The notes beneath the pieces were generated by a model. That model had not been told where the DNA came from and ran no database searches. It saw nothing but the letters and a program-made list of their open reading frames with translations. The position numbers and the translations under genes were made by a program. This document shows, piece by piece, positions 7,913 to 15,862 of a stretch of 42,094 nt of DNA. This DNA comes from Betaproteobacteria bacterium (GTDB lineage: Bacteria; Pseudomonadota; Gammaproteobacteria; Burkholderiales; Eutrophovitaceae). Location of the stretch: positions 1,755,396-1,797,489 of the forward strand of contig CP070775.1 of the NCBI GenBank assembly GCA_020346185.1. Direction: 5' to 3'. Every line of letters starts with the position of its first letter. Position 1 is the stretch's first letter.

Positions 7913-8602
7913 TCAGGCGAGCGGCTGTGGGGGCTCGTTGACCGCATCGGCATCGATCAGGGCGCGAATGAGTTCGAAAACAGACCGGAACATGTCCTCG
8001 GTCAACCGCTTTGTCTGCGTGTTGTAGCGCGAGCAGTGATAGCTATCAATGAGTGTCAGCCCACCAGGCAATGCGTGCTGCACGCCATGGCGGAATGGAT
8101 AGCCAGTGGGACGCAGTTCACGGGCACGTAAAACCGACGCGTGCGCCACGCTGCCCAGCGCCAGAACCACCGAGGCGGCACCAAGCACGGCCAGTTCCTG
8201 CTGCAGATAGGCGTTACAAGTTTTGACCTCTTGCAGAATCGGCTTGTTCTGCGGCGGAACGCAGCGCACCGCGTTGGTGATCCGGCAGTCGATGAGCCGC
8301 AAGCCATCATCACTTGAGGTCGACTGGGCGGCGCTGGCAAAGCGGTACTCATACAGGGTACGGTACAACAGCAGGCCAGCGTAATCGCCGGTGAATGGCC
8401 TGCCGGTGCGATTGGCGCCATGGAGCCCCGGGGCAAGGCCGACGATAAGCAGGCGGGGACGCTCCACCCCGAAGGACGGCACCGGCTTCGAATAATAGCT
8501 GGGGTACTTCTGGCCCGCCGTCGCAAGAAAAGCTACCAGTCGCGAGCATTTCCTGCAGTCGGGAGAAAAGGTCTGGTCAGCGTTCAGGTTCATGGTAGCC
8601 AT
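7913..8602 (-). CDS. Family 5 (UDGb-like) uracil-DNA glycosylase with 4Fe-4S cysteines
   Basis: The enzyme removes uracil (and in this family sometimes other deaminated bases) from DNA in base excision repair. The 229 residues show motif A GLAPGLHGANRTGRPFTGD (55-73) and motif B SYHCSRYNTQTKRLT (near 187-201). Four cysteines at C16, C19, C114 and C129 are placed as in iron-sulfur-containing UDGs. Motif A lacks the catalytic Asp of family 4-like enzymes, as is usual for family 5. The gene is divergent from efp with 45 nt between starts, and runs into uvrC after 3 nt, forming a small DNA-repair unit. Confidence 0.9.
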   Translation of the reverse strand: MATMNLNADQTFSPDCRKCSRLVAFLATAGQKYPSYYSKPVPSFGVERPRLLIVGLAPGLHGANRTGRPFTGDYAGLLLYRTLYEYRFASAAQSTSSDDGLRLIDCRITNAVRCVPPQNKPILQEVKTCNAYLQQELAVLGAASVVLALGSVAHASVLRARELRPTGYPFRHGVQHALPGGLTLIDSYHCSRYNTQTKRLTEDMFRSVFELIRALIDADAVNEPPQPLA

Positions 8603-8647
8603 AGTGTAAAATGCGCGACTTCCAAAAACGACCCTCTATTAATCAAC

Positions 8648-9214
8648 GTGGCAAAGGTTCTGGCAACTGAAATCCGTGTCGGCAACTTGATTGAGCTCGA
8701 TAATCGCGTGTGGCGCGTGCTGAAGTCGTACCACGTTCACGTAGGCGGACGCGGCGGCGCTTTCATGCAAGTGGAAATGAAAGATGTCGAAAGCGGCACG
8801 AAACGCAATGAGCGTATCCGTACCGACGAGAAAATCGACCGTGCATTCGTTGAGCCGCGCGAAATGCAGTACCTGTATCAGGACGGTGACAACTATGTCT
8901 TCATGGACAAGACAAGCTACGAGCAACTCAACCTGCCGACCGATTTTCTGGAGGGCCAAGCCGGCTATTTGCTACCCAATGTCGATGTGCAGGTGAACAT
9001 GCATAACGAGCGCCCCATTGGTATCGAGTTACCCGCCTCTGTCGTTCTTACCGTGGTCGAAACCGAACCCGGAATAAAGGGTGCCACGGCGACTGGCTCC
9101 TATAAACCCGCCAAGATGGAGACTGGAATTACCGTTATGGTTCCTCAGTTTGTCTCGGAGGGTGAAAAGATCAAGGTTAATACGGATAGCGGCGAATACA
9201 TGGAGCGTGCGTAG
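8648..9214 (+). CDS. efp: Translation elongation factor P with arginine at the modification-loop tip
   Basis: EF-P enters the ribosomal E site and relieves stalling at polyproline. I chose GTG at 8648, giving 188 residues and the usual start xKVLATEIRVGN; no good ribosome binding site is visible. All three beta-barrel domains are present: an N-terminal KOW-like domain (about 1-65), then two OB domains ending NTDSGEYMERA. The beta3-beta4 loop reads HVGGRGGAF, with R35 where E. coli EF-P has its modified K34. The body (SGTKRNER, QYLYQDGDNYVFMD) looks from memory closer to alphaproteobacterial EF-P than to the EarP-type betaproteobacterial protein with SGRN in this loop. No earP lies next to it. 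A weak -10-like TAAAAT is at 8607-8612. Downstream, 9215-9461 is empty up to the IS element. Confidence 0.95.
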   Translation: MAKVLATEIRVGNLIELDNRVWRVLKSYHVHVGGRGGAFMQVEMKDVESGTKRNERIRTDEKIDRAFVEPREMQYLYQDGDNYVFMDKTSYEQLNLPTDFLEGQAGYLLPNVDVQVNMHNERPIGIELPASVVLTVVETEPGIKGATATGSYKPAKMETGITVMVPQFVSEGEKIKVNTDSGEYMERA

Positions 9215-9461
9215 AAAAACTACTGCGCGGCCTTGATCCGGGCTTGCGCGGGTTTTGATCGAACCGGTACTCGGCCGCCTTCGGCGGTCCGGCCCGGCAA
9301 TCATAGTCGCCTGGCGCTGCGAGCGGGCGCGGCATGCCGCGCCAGTTTCGCTCTCGCCCTCATGTATTTTCTGCCTACACTCCGGTTCCTGCGCACTGCT
9401 TCTTTCCAAACGGTGCGCACCCATCTGAAGCCTACTCGTAACGTTTTTCAAAACCCTGCCA

Positions 9462-9482
9462 GTGTTCCGTCCGATTAATTAG
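9462..9482 (+). repeat. Left inverted repeat of the IS630 element
   Basis: This end shares the core GTCCGATTAATT with the complement of the right end at 10601-10621. Mismatches fall at positions 2, 7 and 20 of the 21-nt repeat. Confidence 0.8.
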
Positions 9483-9538
9483 TGAAATATGTCGTGACTT
9501 GGTTAAGCGATGGCATTGTCACCCTCGAGGGCCATGCC

Positions 9539-10624
9539 ATGGGTCGATTAGCTGCTGCAATTGTACTGAGCGAAGCGGAAGAAGCCGAACTCAAGCGTTG
9601 GCGCCGGCGTCGGAATACGGCGACTGGCTTGCATATGCACGCTGGTATCGTGCTCGATTGCGCGAGGGGTTATTCTGGTGAACAGATTGCCCAACGCCAC
9701 CGAACCAGTGCGCAAACGGTGACCAAATGGCGGCGCCGATTTGCCATTGATCGACTCGAGGGGTTGTCGGACGCGCCGCGTAGCGGCCAGCCGCGGCGCC
9801 ATGACGATCGCCGGGTTCAGGAAGTGCTCGAAGCAACCCTCAATCGTCGTCCGAAGAAGGCGGCCCACTGGAGCGTGCGCGGCCTGTCAGCCGAACTGGG
9901 TATGCCGCGCGACTTCGTGCATCGGGTATGGCGAGCCTTTGGACTCAAGCCACACCTATCGAGCAGCTTCAAGCTGTCGACCGATCCGCACTTCGTTGAG
10001 AAAGTGCGGGACGTGGTAGGTCTGCATCTCGATTTGCCGGATAAAGCCCTGGTCTTATGCGTTGATGAGAAAACCCAGATCCAGGCGCTGGATCGGACCC
10101 AGCCTTCATTACCGATGAACTACGGTATGCCGCAGACCCACACCCACGACCATCGGCACCATGGCACGACCGCCCTGTTTGCCGCCTTGGATGTCGCCAC
10201 CGGCGAAGTGATCGGCAAGTTCAAACGAGGTCACCATCGAACTACCGAGTTCATCAGCGTCCTGAGGCATATCGACGCGCTGGTGCCCAAGGCGCTGGAT
10301 GTCCATCTGATTCTGGACAACTACGGTACCCACAAAACGAAACAAGTGAAGCACTGGTTGTTACGTCATCCGCGCTTCTACTGTCACTTTACACCGACCT
10401 ACAGTTCCTGGATCAACCCGCTGGAGCGTTTTTTTGCCGCGCTCGCCGAGCAGCAACTGCGGCACGGCACGCATCGTTCAGTGCCCGCACTGAAGCAAAC
10501 AATACGAGACTACCTCCAAATCCACAACGCGCAGCCGAGCCCGTTTCGCTGGAACAAATCGGCGGATGAGATCATCGAATCCATTAACTCAGTTCTTAAA
10601 CGAATTAATCGGACCGAACGCTAG
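9539..10624 (+). CDS. IS630-family transposase
   Basis: The 361-residue protein starts MGRLAAAIVLSEAEEAEL, which matches the family's usual beginning. An in-frame GTG at 9482 inside the left inverted repeat would add 19 residues. An N-terminal helix-turn-helix region (about 30-75, including GYSGEQIAQRHRTSAQTV) and a winged region precede the catalytic core. The DDE residues are D176 in LCVDEKTQ, D260 in LILDNYGTH and E296 in SWINPLERFF. The frame is intact, so the transposase may be active. The last sense codon CGC ends exactly at the right end of the element; the TAG stop uses the flanking target TA plus the next G. Confidence 0.93.
   Translation: MGRLAAAIVLSEAEEAELKRWRRRRNTATGLHMHAGIVLDCARGYSGEQIAQRHRTSAQTVTKWRRRFAIDRLEGLSDAPRSGQPRRHDDRRVQEVLEATLNRRPKKAAHWSVRGLSAELGMPRDFVHRVWRAFGLKPHLSSSFKLSTDPHFVEKVRDVVGLHLDLPDKALVLCVDEKTQIQALDRTQPSLPMNYGMPQTHTHDHRHHGTTALFAALDVATGEVIGKFKRGHHRTTEFISVLRHIDALVPKALDVHLILDNYGTHKTKQVKHWLLRHPRFYCHFTPTYSSWINPLERFFAALAEQQLRHGTHRSVPALKQTIRDYLQIHNAQPSPFRWNKSADEIIESINSVLKRINRTER
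10601..10621 (-). repeat. Right inverted repeat of the IS630 element
   Basis: Its reverse complement reads GCGTTCGGTCCGATTAATTC plus G, pairing with the left end at 9462-9482. It encodes the last residues of the transposase (NRTER) and is followed directly by TA. Confidence 0.8.
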
Positions 10625-10742
10625 GGGGCTACTTCGCACCCCGATTTCGGTGTCGCGTGCTCGCTTGCTCGTCGCGTTCTTACACCAGAGTATGTGACGT
10701 CGATGTAACATCGGCTTCGCGGATATGAATCTGCGCTATAAC

Positions 10743-10776
10743 AACGAGGTGAGTTTTCGCCGAAACTCACCTCGTT
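10743..10776 (+). terminator. Strong hairpin, likely rho-independent terminator reading plus strand
   Basis: A perfect 14-bp stem (AACGAGGTGAGTTT with its complement) closes a 6-nt loop TCGCCG and is followed on the plus strand by CGCTTTTTCTT. It would stop transcripts from the IS and, before the insertion, possibly from efp. On the minus strand there is no T-tract after the stem. The surrounding stretch 10625-10909 has no gene that I can support. Confidence 0.6.
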
Positions 10777-10909
10777 CGCTTTTTCTTAGTGGACAAGGTG
10801 CCTCAATGAGTCGCTATGCGCACTCTGTGCTCTCGCTAAGCGTTCGTACCAAGGGCGCCTCCTTGCACTGGGGTTGCTCGCTGCGCTCTCTGTTGTCGAC
10901 GTTCAGGCG

Positions 10910-11872
10910 CTACGTCGCTTCACCGGAATCGCGAGGCACGATCGGGATCGCCACTTCGCGCTCGGGGTTTATACCGCCCGCCAGTTCCGGCTGGATGGTG
11001 ACATGCTCAATGCTGAAACGAGACCGTGCAACACTGCGGATCCGCTCCAGCGTGAGCGGCCAGTCGTCCAACGTGTCGACATCAACATGCGCAGACAAAG
11101 CAATTTGTTCGCTGGCGATGGTCCAGACGTGCAGGTCGTGAACCGAGGTTACTCCCGGCACTTGTGCCAGTGCCCGGCCGACTTCTGGCAAAGCAATTCC
11201 CAGCGGCACACCCTCCATCAGCACGTGCAACGCATCGCGCAGCATTCGTATCGTCGACACCAGAATCAGCGCGCTGATCACGAATGAAAGCAGAGGATCA
11301 ATCGGGTACCAACCGGAAAACAGAATGACCGCGCCCGCGGTGAGTGCGGCGATCGAGCCGAACAGGTCGCCGATTACGTGCAGCTTCGCAGCACGCGTGT
11401 TGAGATCGTGTTCGCTACCACCCAGGATACGTAGCACGGCGATGTTAATCAGCAAACCGAAGAGGGCTACAACAAGAACGCCAAAACCGGATACCGGTTG
11501 TGGTCGCTGCAACCGGTCGATAGCTTCGACGACGATCATCACCACGATGCTCAACAGCAGCAAGCCGTTAAATGAGGCTGCGACGACTTCGGCTCGGGCA
11601 AAGCCGTAGGAGTGCTTGGCTCCGGGCGGCTTGAGCGCCACTCTGGCGGCGATCACAGCCACCAATAGCGCGGCCGAATCAGAGAACATATGCCCGGAGT
11701 CACTGATCAGCGCCAGCGAGCCAAAAAACCAGCCGCCTGACAATTCCACCAGCGCGAAGGCAAAGGTCAGCCCGAGTCCGACCATCAGTGCACCAGGGCC
11801 TTGCGCCGCTTTCGATGGGCCGTGGTGCACGTGCTGGCGATCAACGCCATTATGTCCGTGGCGGCTATGCAT
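10910..11872 (-). CDS. Cation diffusion facilitator family transporter (CzcD/ZitB-like)
   Basis: CDF proteins export divalent metals such as Zn2+, Co2+ or Cd2+ from the cytoplasm in exchange for protons. The 320-residue protein has a short His-rich N terminus (HGH and HVHH within the first 17 residues). Its six membrane segments carry both metal-site motifs: D58/H61/D65 in SDSGHMFSD and H165/D169 in HVIGDLFGS. A soluble C-terminal domain follows (about 210-300, with HDLHVWTIASEQ). Metal specificity is not certain; His/Asp sites favour zinc. It starts 5 nt after nagZ ends, so it may be expressed with that operon. Confidence 0.93.
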   Translation of the reverse strand: MHSRHGHNGVDRQHVHHGPSKAAQGPGALMVGLGLTFAFALVELSGGWFFGSLALISDSGHMFSDSAALLVAVIAARVALKPPGAKHSYGFARAEVVAASFNGLLLLSIVVMIVVEAIDRLQRPQPVSGFGVLVVALFGLLINIAVLRILGGSEHDLNTRAAKLHVIGDLFGSIAALTAGAVILFSGWYPIDPLLSFVISALILVSTIRMLRDALHVLMEGVPLGIALPEVGRALAQVPGVTSVHDLHVWTIASEQIALSAHVDVDTLDDWPLTLERIRSVARSRFSIEHVTIQPELAGGINPEREVAIPIVPRDSGEAT

Positions 11873-11877
11873 TGCGC

Positions 11878-12933
11878 CTACGCGATAGGCCTGTATGCCT
11901 CCGATGCCACATTAGCCAGTTGCTCCAAGGCACGGTGATATCGCTGATTCTGATCGGCTTCGTTGCGCCGCGCCATTCTGGGCCTCCGTTGCAGGGCCAG
12001 GTTGTAAGCCGGATCGGGAGCAGCCGCCGCGGAAGCCACAAACTGAAGCACGGCATCGGCGTCATCCGGGGCATTACATACCAGCGCGATATCGCATCCG
12101 GCGGCAAGCGCTGCTTTAGCCCTAGTCGGCGCATCACCCTCGATGCTTGCTGCATGCATCGACAAATCGTCGCTGAGTACGGCACCATTGAATCCGAGCC
12201 GTTTACGCAGGATGTCTTGCAGCCAGAATGTTGAAAAACTCGCCGGACGGGCATCCAGTTTGTCGTAAACGACATGTGCCGGCATCACCGCTCCCAGTGC
12301 GCCTCGGCAGAGCGCAACGAAGGGCTGTAGGTCTTCACGCTCGATCTCAACCAGCATGCGATGATCGACTGCTGTCTCGTGATGGGTATCGGCGATAACC
12401 GAGCCGTGTCCCGGGAAATGCTTCCCCACCGCCGTCATTCCGCATTCATCGAGACCCTGGATGAAGGCGCTCGCCAGTTCGATGACGGCTTCGGCCGATG
12501 CGTGAAAGGCCCGGTCACCGATCACCTCACTGCATCCGTGATCGAGATCGAGCACCGGAGCAAAACTGAAATCGATGCCGCAGGCGGCCAGTTCGGTGCC
12601 GATCACGTAGGCAGCATCGTGCGCGGCAACAGCAGCCTGTTGTTTGTCACGATCCCAAAGCGAACCAAACGCCCGCATGGGTGGAATCGTGGTGAAGTCA
12701 TCGCGGAAGCGCTGCACCCGGCCACCTTCCTGATCTACTCCAATTACCAGCGCCGGCTCGCGCACAGCCTTGATCTGTTCGCATAGCGTGCGCAGCTGCG
12801 CTGGGCTCTCATAATTTCTCGAGAACAGAATCACGCCGGCACAGGCTGGATGTTCGAGGCGGCGACGGTCGCGCTCGCTGAGTTCGACACCGTCGACATC
12901 GACCATGATTCGCCCCGGCGGCAACTGTTTCAT
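11878..12933 (-). CDS. nagZ: Beta-N-acetylhexosaminidase, peptidoglycan recycling
   Basis: NagZ removes N-acetylglucosamine from anhydro-muropeptides in the cytoplasm during cell-wall recycling. The 351-residue glycoside hydrolase family 3 protein has GVDQEGGRVQRF (near 70), the loop motif KHFPGHGSVIADTHHE (near 172) that supplies the catalytic His/Asp dyad, and the nucleophile Asp in VLSDDLSMHAA (near 245). Its ATG overlaps the acpS stop by 4 nt (12930-12933), indicating translational coupling. Confidence 0.96.
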   Translation of the reverse strand: MKQLPPGRIMVDVDGVELSERDRRRLEHPACAGVILFSRNYESPAQLRTLCEQIKAVREPALVIGVDQEGGRVQRFRDDFTTIPPMRAFGSLWDRDKQQAAVAAHDAAYVIGTELAACGIDFSFAPVLDLDHGCSEVIGDRAFHASAEAVIELASAFIQGLDECGMTAVGKHFPGHGSVIADTHHETAVDHRMLVEIEREDLQPFVALCRGALGAVMPAHVVYDKLDARPASFSTFWLQDILRKRLGFNGAVLSDDLSMHAASIEGDAPTRAKAALAAGCDIALVCNAPDDADAVLQFVASAAAAPDPAYNLALQRRPRMARRNEADQNQRYHRALEQLANVASEAYRPIA

Positions 12934-13313
12934 TGGTGAGACTCCACCACTACCACGGCACAGACCAAATCGTTTTCGTGGGTAATGGAAAGATGCGCGC
13001 CACCGATCTTGCGCGAATGCAGATACCCCTGCAGCGCCTCGCTGAAACTGAACTCAGGGCGGCCGTGCTCGTTGGAGAGCACACCGATTGAAAGCAGCGT
13101 AACCGGATAACGAAGACCGGTGCCAAGCGCTTTCGAAATCGCTTCCTTGGCGGCGAAGCGATTGGCAACAAACCAGCCTTTACGTGTGCTGTTGGCAAAC
13201 TGCACCTGCTCATCGGCATTGAGAACGCGGCGAACGAATTGCTCACCATATTGATCGAGCAATCGATCAATGCGACTTTTGTCAACCAGGTCTACCCCGA
13301 TGCCTGCAATCAC
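12930..13313 (-). CDS. acpS: Holo-[acyl-carrier-protein] synthase
   Basis: AcpS transfers 4'-phosphopantetheine from CoA to apo-acyl carrier protein, switching on fatty-acid synthesis. The 127-residue protein has the metal-binding Asp in GIGVDLVDKSRI (D8) and the second signature FAAKEAISKALG, with its catalytic Glu, near residues 54-65. Start is GTG at 13313, overlapping the pdxJ stop by 4 nt. The 3' end overlaps nagZ by 4 nt. Confidence 0.97.
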   Translation of the reverse strand: MIAGIGVDLVDKSRIDRLLDQYGEQFVRRVLNADEQVQFANSTRKGWFVANRFAAKEAISKALGTGLRYPVTLLSIGVLSNEHGRPEFSFSEALQGYLHSRKIGGAHLSITHENDLVCAVVVVESHQ

Positions 13314-14056
13314 GAGCTATAGGCACCTTTGTGAATGGCCTCAAGATACGCTTGCACCGTACGGGCCATGCCTAGCTCCAGGGCGTCCGATGTCAGCGCA
13401 TGACCGATCGACACCTCGGCAAGTCCGGGCACTGCCGCCACGAAAGCCGGCAGGTTTTCACGATTCAGATCATGCCCGGCGTTCACGCCGAGCCCTGCAT
13501 CGAGCGCCGCTGCACTGGCGGCCGCATAGGCGGCAAGCGAGGCCTCCTGACCGGATGTCGCGCAGGCCAGGGCATAGGGCTCGGTATACAGTTCGATGCG
13601 ATCGGCACCGATCTCGCGAGCCATTCTCATCGCTGCCGGGTCCGGATCCATGAACAGGCTGACCCTGACGCCGAGCTTGCGCAGGTCGGCAATGATCGGC
13701 ACCAGGCGCTCGCCGTCCTTTTCCAGATTCCAGCCATGATCAGAGGTGAATGCCTCGGGTTCGTCGGGCACCAGTGTGCACTGGTGCGGACGCACTTCGC
13801 TGATCAGGTTCATCACTTGATGGAACGGGTTGCCTTCGATATTAAATTCGACTCCGGGGCGCTTGCTCACCAGTTCTGCCAGGCCGTAGACATCATGGCT
13901 GCGGATATGACGCTGGTCGGGACGCGGATGGACCGTGATGCCATGCGCGCCTGCATCCAGTGCGATGGCGGCCAGGCGCCGTACGTCTGGGACGCCGATG
14001 GTACGCGAGTTGCGCAACAAAGCGATTTTGTTAACGTTGACGCTCAGGCTGGTCAT
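13310..14056 (-). CDS. pdxJ: Pyridoxine 5'-phosphate synthase
   Basis: PdxJ condenses 1-deoxyxylulose 5-phosphate with 3-amino-2-oxopropyl phosphate, the last ring-forming step of DXP-dependent vitamin B6 synthesis. I chose ATG at 14056, giving 248 residues and MTSLSVNVNKIALLRNSR, close to the family's N terminus. A TTG at 14062 is possible. TIM-barrel markers include GITVHPRPDQRHI (near 37-49), EFNIEGNP (near 72) and GLGVNAGHDLNREN (near 193). It is 9 nt downstream of recO and overlaps acpS. Confidence 0.96.
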   Translation of the reverse strand: MTSLSVNVNKIALLRNSRTIGVPDVRRLAAIALDAGAHGITVHPRPDQRHIRSHDVYGLAELVSKRPGVEFNIEGNPFHQVMNLISEVRPHQCTLVPDEPEAFTSDHGWNLEKDGERLVPIIADLRKLGVRVSLFMDPDPAAMRMAREIGADRIELYTEPYALACATSGQEASLAAYAAASAAALDAGLGVNAGHDLNRENLPAFVAAVPGLAEVSIGHALTSDALELGMARTVQAYLEAIHKGAYSS

Positions 14057-14065
14057 TTTCAAGGC

Positions 14066-14794
14066 TCAGATCTGCTGTAAGTCGATCAGCAGTTGCCGAG
14101 TGTGTAACGTGCGCGAGCCGAGATAATGGCCAACCAGATGTCTCATCAACAACTTGCTCTGTGAAAGTGTCACCGGATCTTGATAATTGTCGCACGACAG
14201 GTCGATCAGCGTCTTACCCAACAGTTCAATTACCGGGGTGTCACCAGGTTTGATTTGCACCGGCCCCTTCTCGATGACATAGGTATACGAGGCGGCTGGA
14301 TCAACCGGATTGTTGGATCCGGCCTCCCTGTCCAGCGTCAGCGCATATCCAAGTTCGCCAAGTAGGAATTTCTCGAAGCGCCGCAGGGTGGCGGCGATCC
14401 TCTTGTTGCTGGACAAAGCACTCACTGCTTCGGCGTAGAGATCGAACAATCCTTCATGGGGGTCGTCGCGGTGCAGAAACCTGAGCAGCAGTTCGTTGAG
14501 GTAGAAGCCACACATAAGCCCGATTCCCTTCAACTGCGGCACGCCACCTTGCCACTCGGCGGAGCGCAAACCACGCAATTCGCCTCGCCCGCCCCATTGA
14601 ATAAGCAGTGGCTGAAATGCCAGCAGCGTGCCGCGCAGTGCCGATTTGGGCCGCCGCGCGCCTTTGGCAAGCAGCCCGATACGCCCTTGATGGCGCGTAA
14701 ACGCTTCGACAATCAGGCTGGTTTCCCGGTACAGGTAACTGTGCAGCACAAAGGCAGGTTGCGGTTCCTGAATTTTGCGCTGTGTGGCTATCAC
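14066..14794 (-). CDS. recO: DNA repair protein RecO
   Basis: RecO works with RecR to load RecA on SSB-coated DNA in gap repair. I chose GTG at 14794, 4 nt after the era stop, giving 242 residues, the normal family length. Upstream starts would run into era. The N-terminal OB fold is visible as FVLHSYLYRETSLIVEAFTRHQGRIGLLAKGARRP-type sequence (about 15-50), followed by a helical C-terminal domain. The usual RecO zinc cysteines are not obvious: CGFYLNELLLR has one Cys only. Confidence 0.9.
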   Translation of the reverse strand: MIATQRKIQEPQPAFVLHSYLYRETSLIVEAFTRHQGRIGLLAKGARRPKSALRGTLLAFQPLLIQWGGRGELRGLRSAEWQGGVPQLKGIGLMCGFYLNELLLRFLHRDDPHEGLFDLYAEAVSALSSNKRIAATLRRFEKFLLGELGYALTLDREAGSNNPVDPAASYTYVIEKGPVQIKPGDTPVIELLGKTLIDLSCDNYQDPVTLSQSKLLMRHLVGHYLGSRTLHTRQLLIDLQQI

Positions 14795-14798
14795 AGAT

Positions 14799-15698
14799 CT
14801 AATAACCAAGCATCCGCAGGCTGCGTGCATCATCGGACCAGCCTTGTTTGACACGGACCCATATTTCCAGAAATACCTGGCCGCCAAAAAGTCGCTCCAT
14901 GTCCTTGCGTGCCCGGGTCGCGATTGATTTCAGTTTTGCTCCCCGAGCGCCGATGACCATTGCCTTGTGCGCCGCTTTGGAGACGATGACCGTGGCATGA
15001 ACTCGACGCAACGGGCCCTCGTGATCGAAGCGCTCGATCTCCACGGTCGTGCCATAGGGCAGCTCCTGTCCTAACGACTGAAACAGTTTCTCACGGACAA
15101 TTTCGGCGGCAAGGAACTTCTCCGGGCGATCGGTAATGGCCTCGGCGTCATAGACCGGCTCGCCAATCGGCAGATACTTGATAACGGTCTCGACGAGATC
15201 TGGTATACCCCTGCCTTTCTCAGCACTGATCGGAACAATTTCGGCGAACGGGTAAGCGTGCTGCAACTCATCGATTATCGGCAGCAGCAGCGCCGGATCT
15301 TTGAGCTTGTCTATCTTGTTGACGACCGCGAGAACCGGGACTGCTTGCGAAAGCATGGCGATGATTTCCTTGTCCTGATCGGTCAGCACGCCTGCTTCCA
15401 CCACCAGCACCACGGCGTCCACATCCCGCAGGGCAGTGGTCACGGTACGGTTCATCGCCCTGTTTAGAGCGCTGGCATGCTGCAACTGGAAGCCCGGCGT
15501 GTCGAGAAAGGCGATCTGCGCGTGGGAAGCGGTGTAGATGCCGAGTATTCGGTGCCGCGTTGTTTGGGCGCGGCGCGATACGATACTGAGCTTGACGCCA
15601 ATCAGGCGATTGAGCAATGTTGACTTGCCGACATTAGGGCGCCCGACGATGACGACCGTCCCGGATCGATGCGATTGCGCCTCCCTCAGTTTCGCCAT
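14799..15698 (-). CDS. era: GTPase Era
   Basis: Era is a GTPase that binds the 3' end of 16S rRNA and assists 30S maturation at the membrane. I chose ATG at 15698, giving 299 residues; a TTG 36 nt upstream (15734) would extend it by 12. G1 is GRPNVGKST, G3 is DTPG, G4 is NKID. The C-terminal KH domain includes VIGARGAKLKSIATRARKDM. It is 4 nt upstream of recO. Unusually, 164 nt separate it from rnc, where these genes often overlap or abut. Confidence 0.95.
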   Translation of the reverse strand: MAKLREAQSHRSGTVVIVGRPNVGKSTLLNRLIGVKLSIVSRRAQTTRHRILGIYTASHAQIAFLDTPGFQLQHASALNRAMNRTVTTALRDVDAVVLVVEAGVLTDQDKEIIAMLSQAVPVLAVVNKIDKLKDPALLLPIIDELQHAYPFAEIVPISAEKGRGIPDLVETVIKYLPIGEPVYDAEAITDRPEKFLAAEIVREKLFQSLGQELPYGTTVEIERFDHEGPLRRVHATVIVSKAAHKAMVIGARGAKLKSIATRARKDMERLFGGQVFLEIWVRVKQGWSDDARSLRMLGY

Positions 15699-15862
15699 CT
15701 TAGGTAGATGCGATTCCCGTAGATTCGATACCAAAAGGTTTTGTTGATAAGAACCAGTAATAATGGACCAGCTTGCCGGTCTTATGCTGCCAGCCCCGCG
15801 GCGCGCTTATTCACCTCAACGCGCGTTTTCAAGGCCGTCGAATTTGATTGCGTAGCCGCGTT

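Larger units (their letters stand above)
9462..10621 (+). mobile_element. IS630-family insertion sequence, about 1160 bp
   Basis: A transposase gene is bounded by 21-nt imperfect inverted repeats (9462-9482 and 10601-10621; 18 of 21 positions match). IS630 elements insert at TA and duplicate it. TA follows the right end at 10622-10623, but the left flank at 9460-9461 reads CA, so the left copy has changed or the left boundary is slightly off. The element lies downstream of efp and does not visibly interrupt a gene. The 247 nt to its left and the 288 nt to its right carry no recognisable coding remnant. Confidence 0.85.

Noticed and set aside
9233..9478. 81-codon plus-strand frame between efp and the IS
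   Set aside because: No ribosome binding site or motif; it ends inside the IS inverted repeat and looks like chance.
13400..14080. 226-codon plus-strand frame opposite pdxJ
   Set aside because: Antisense shadow; pdxJ has the full set of family motifs and operon overlaps.
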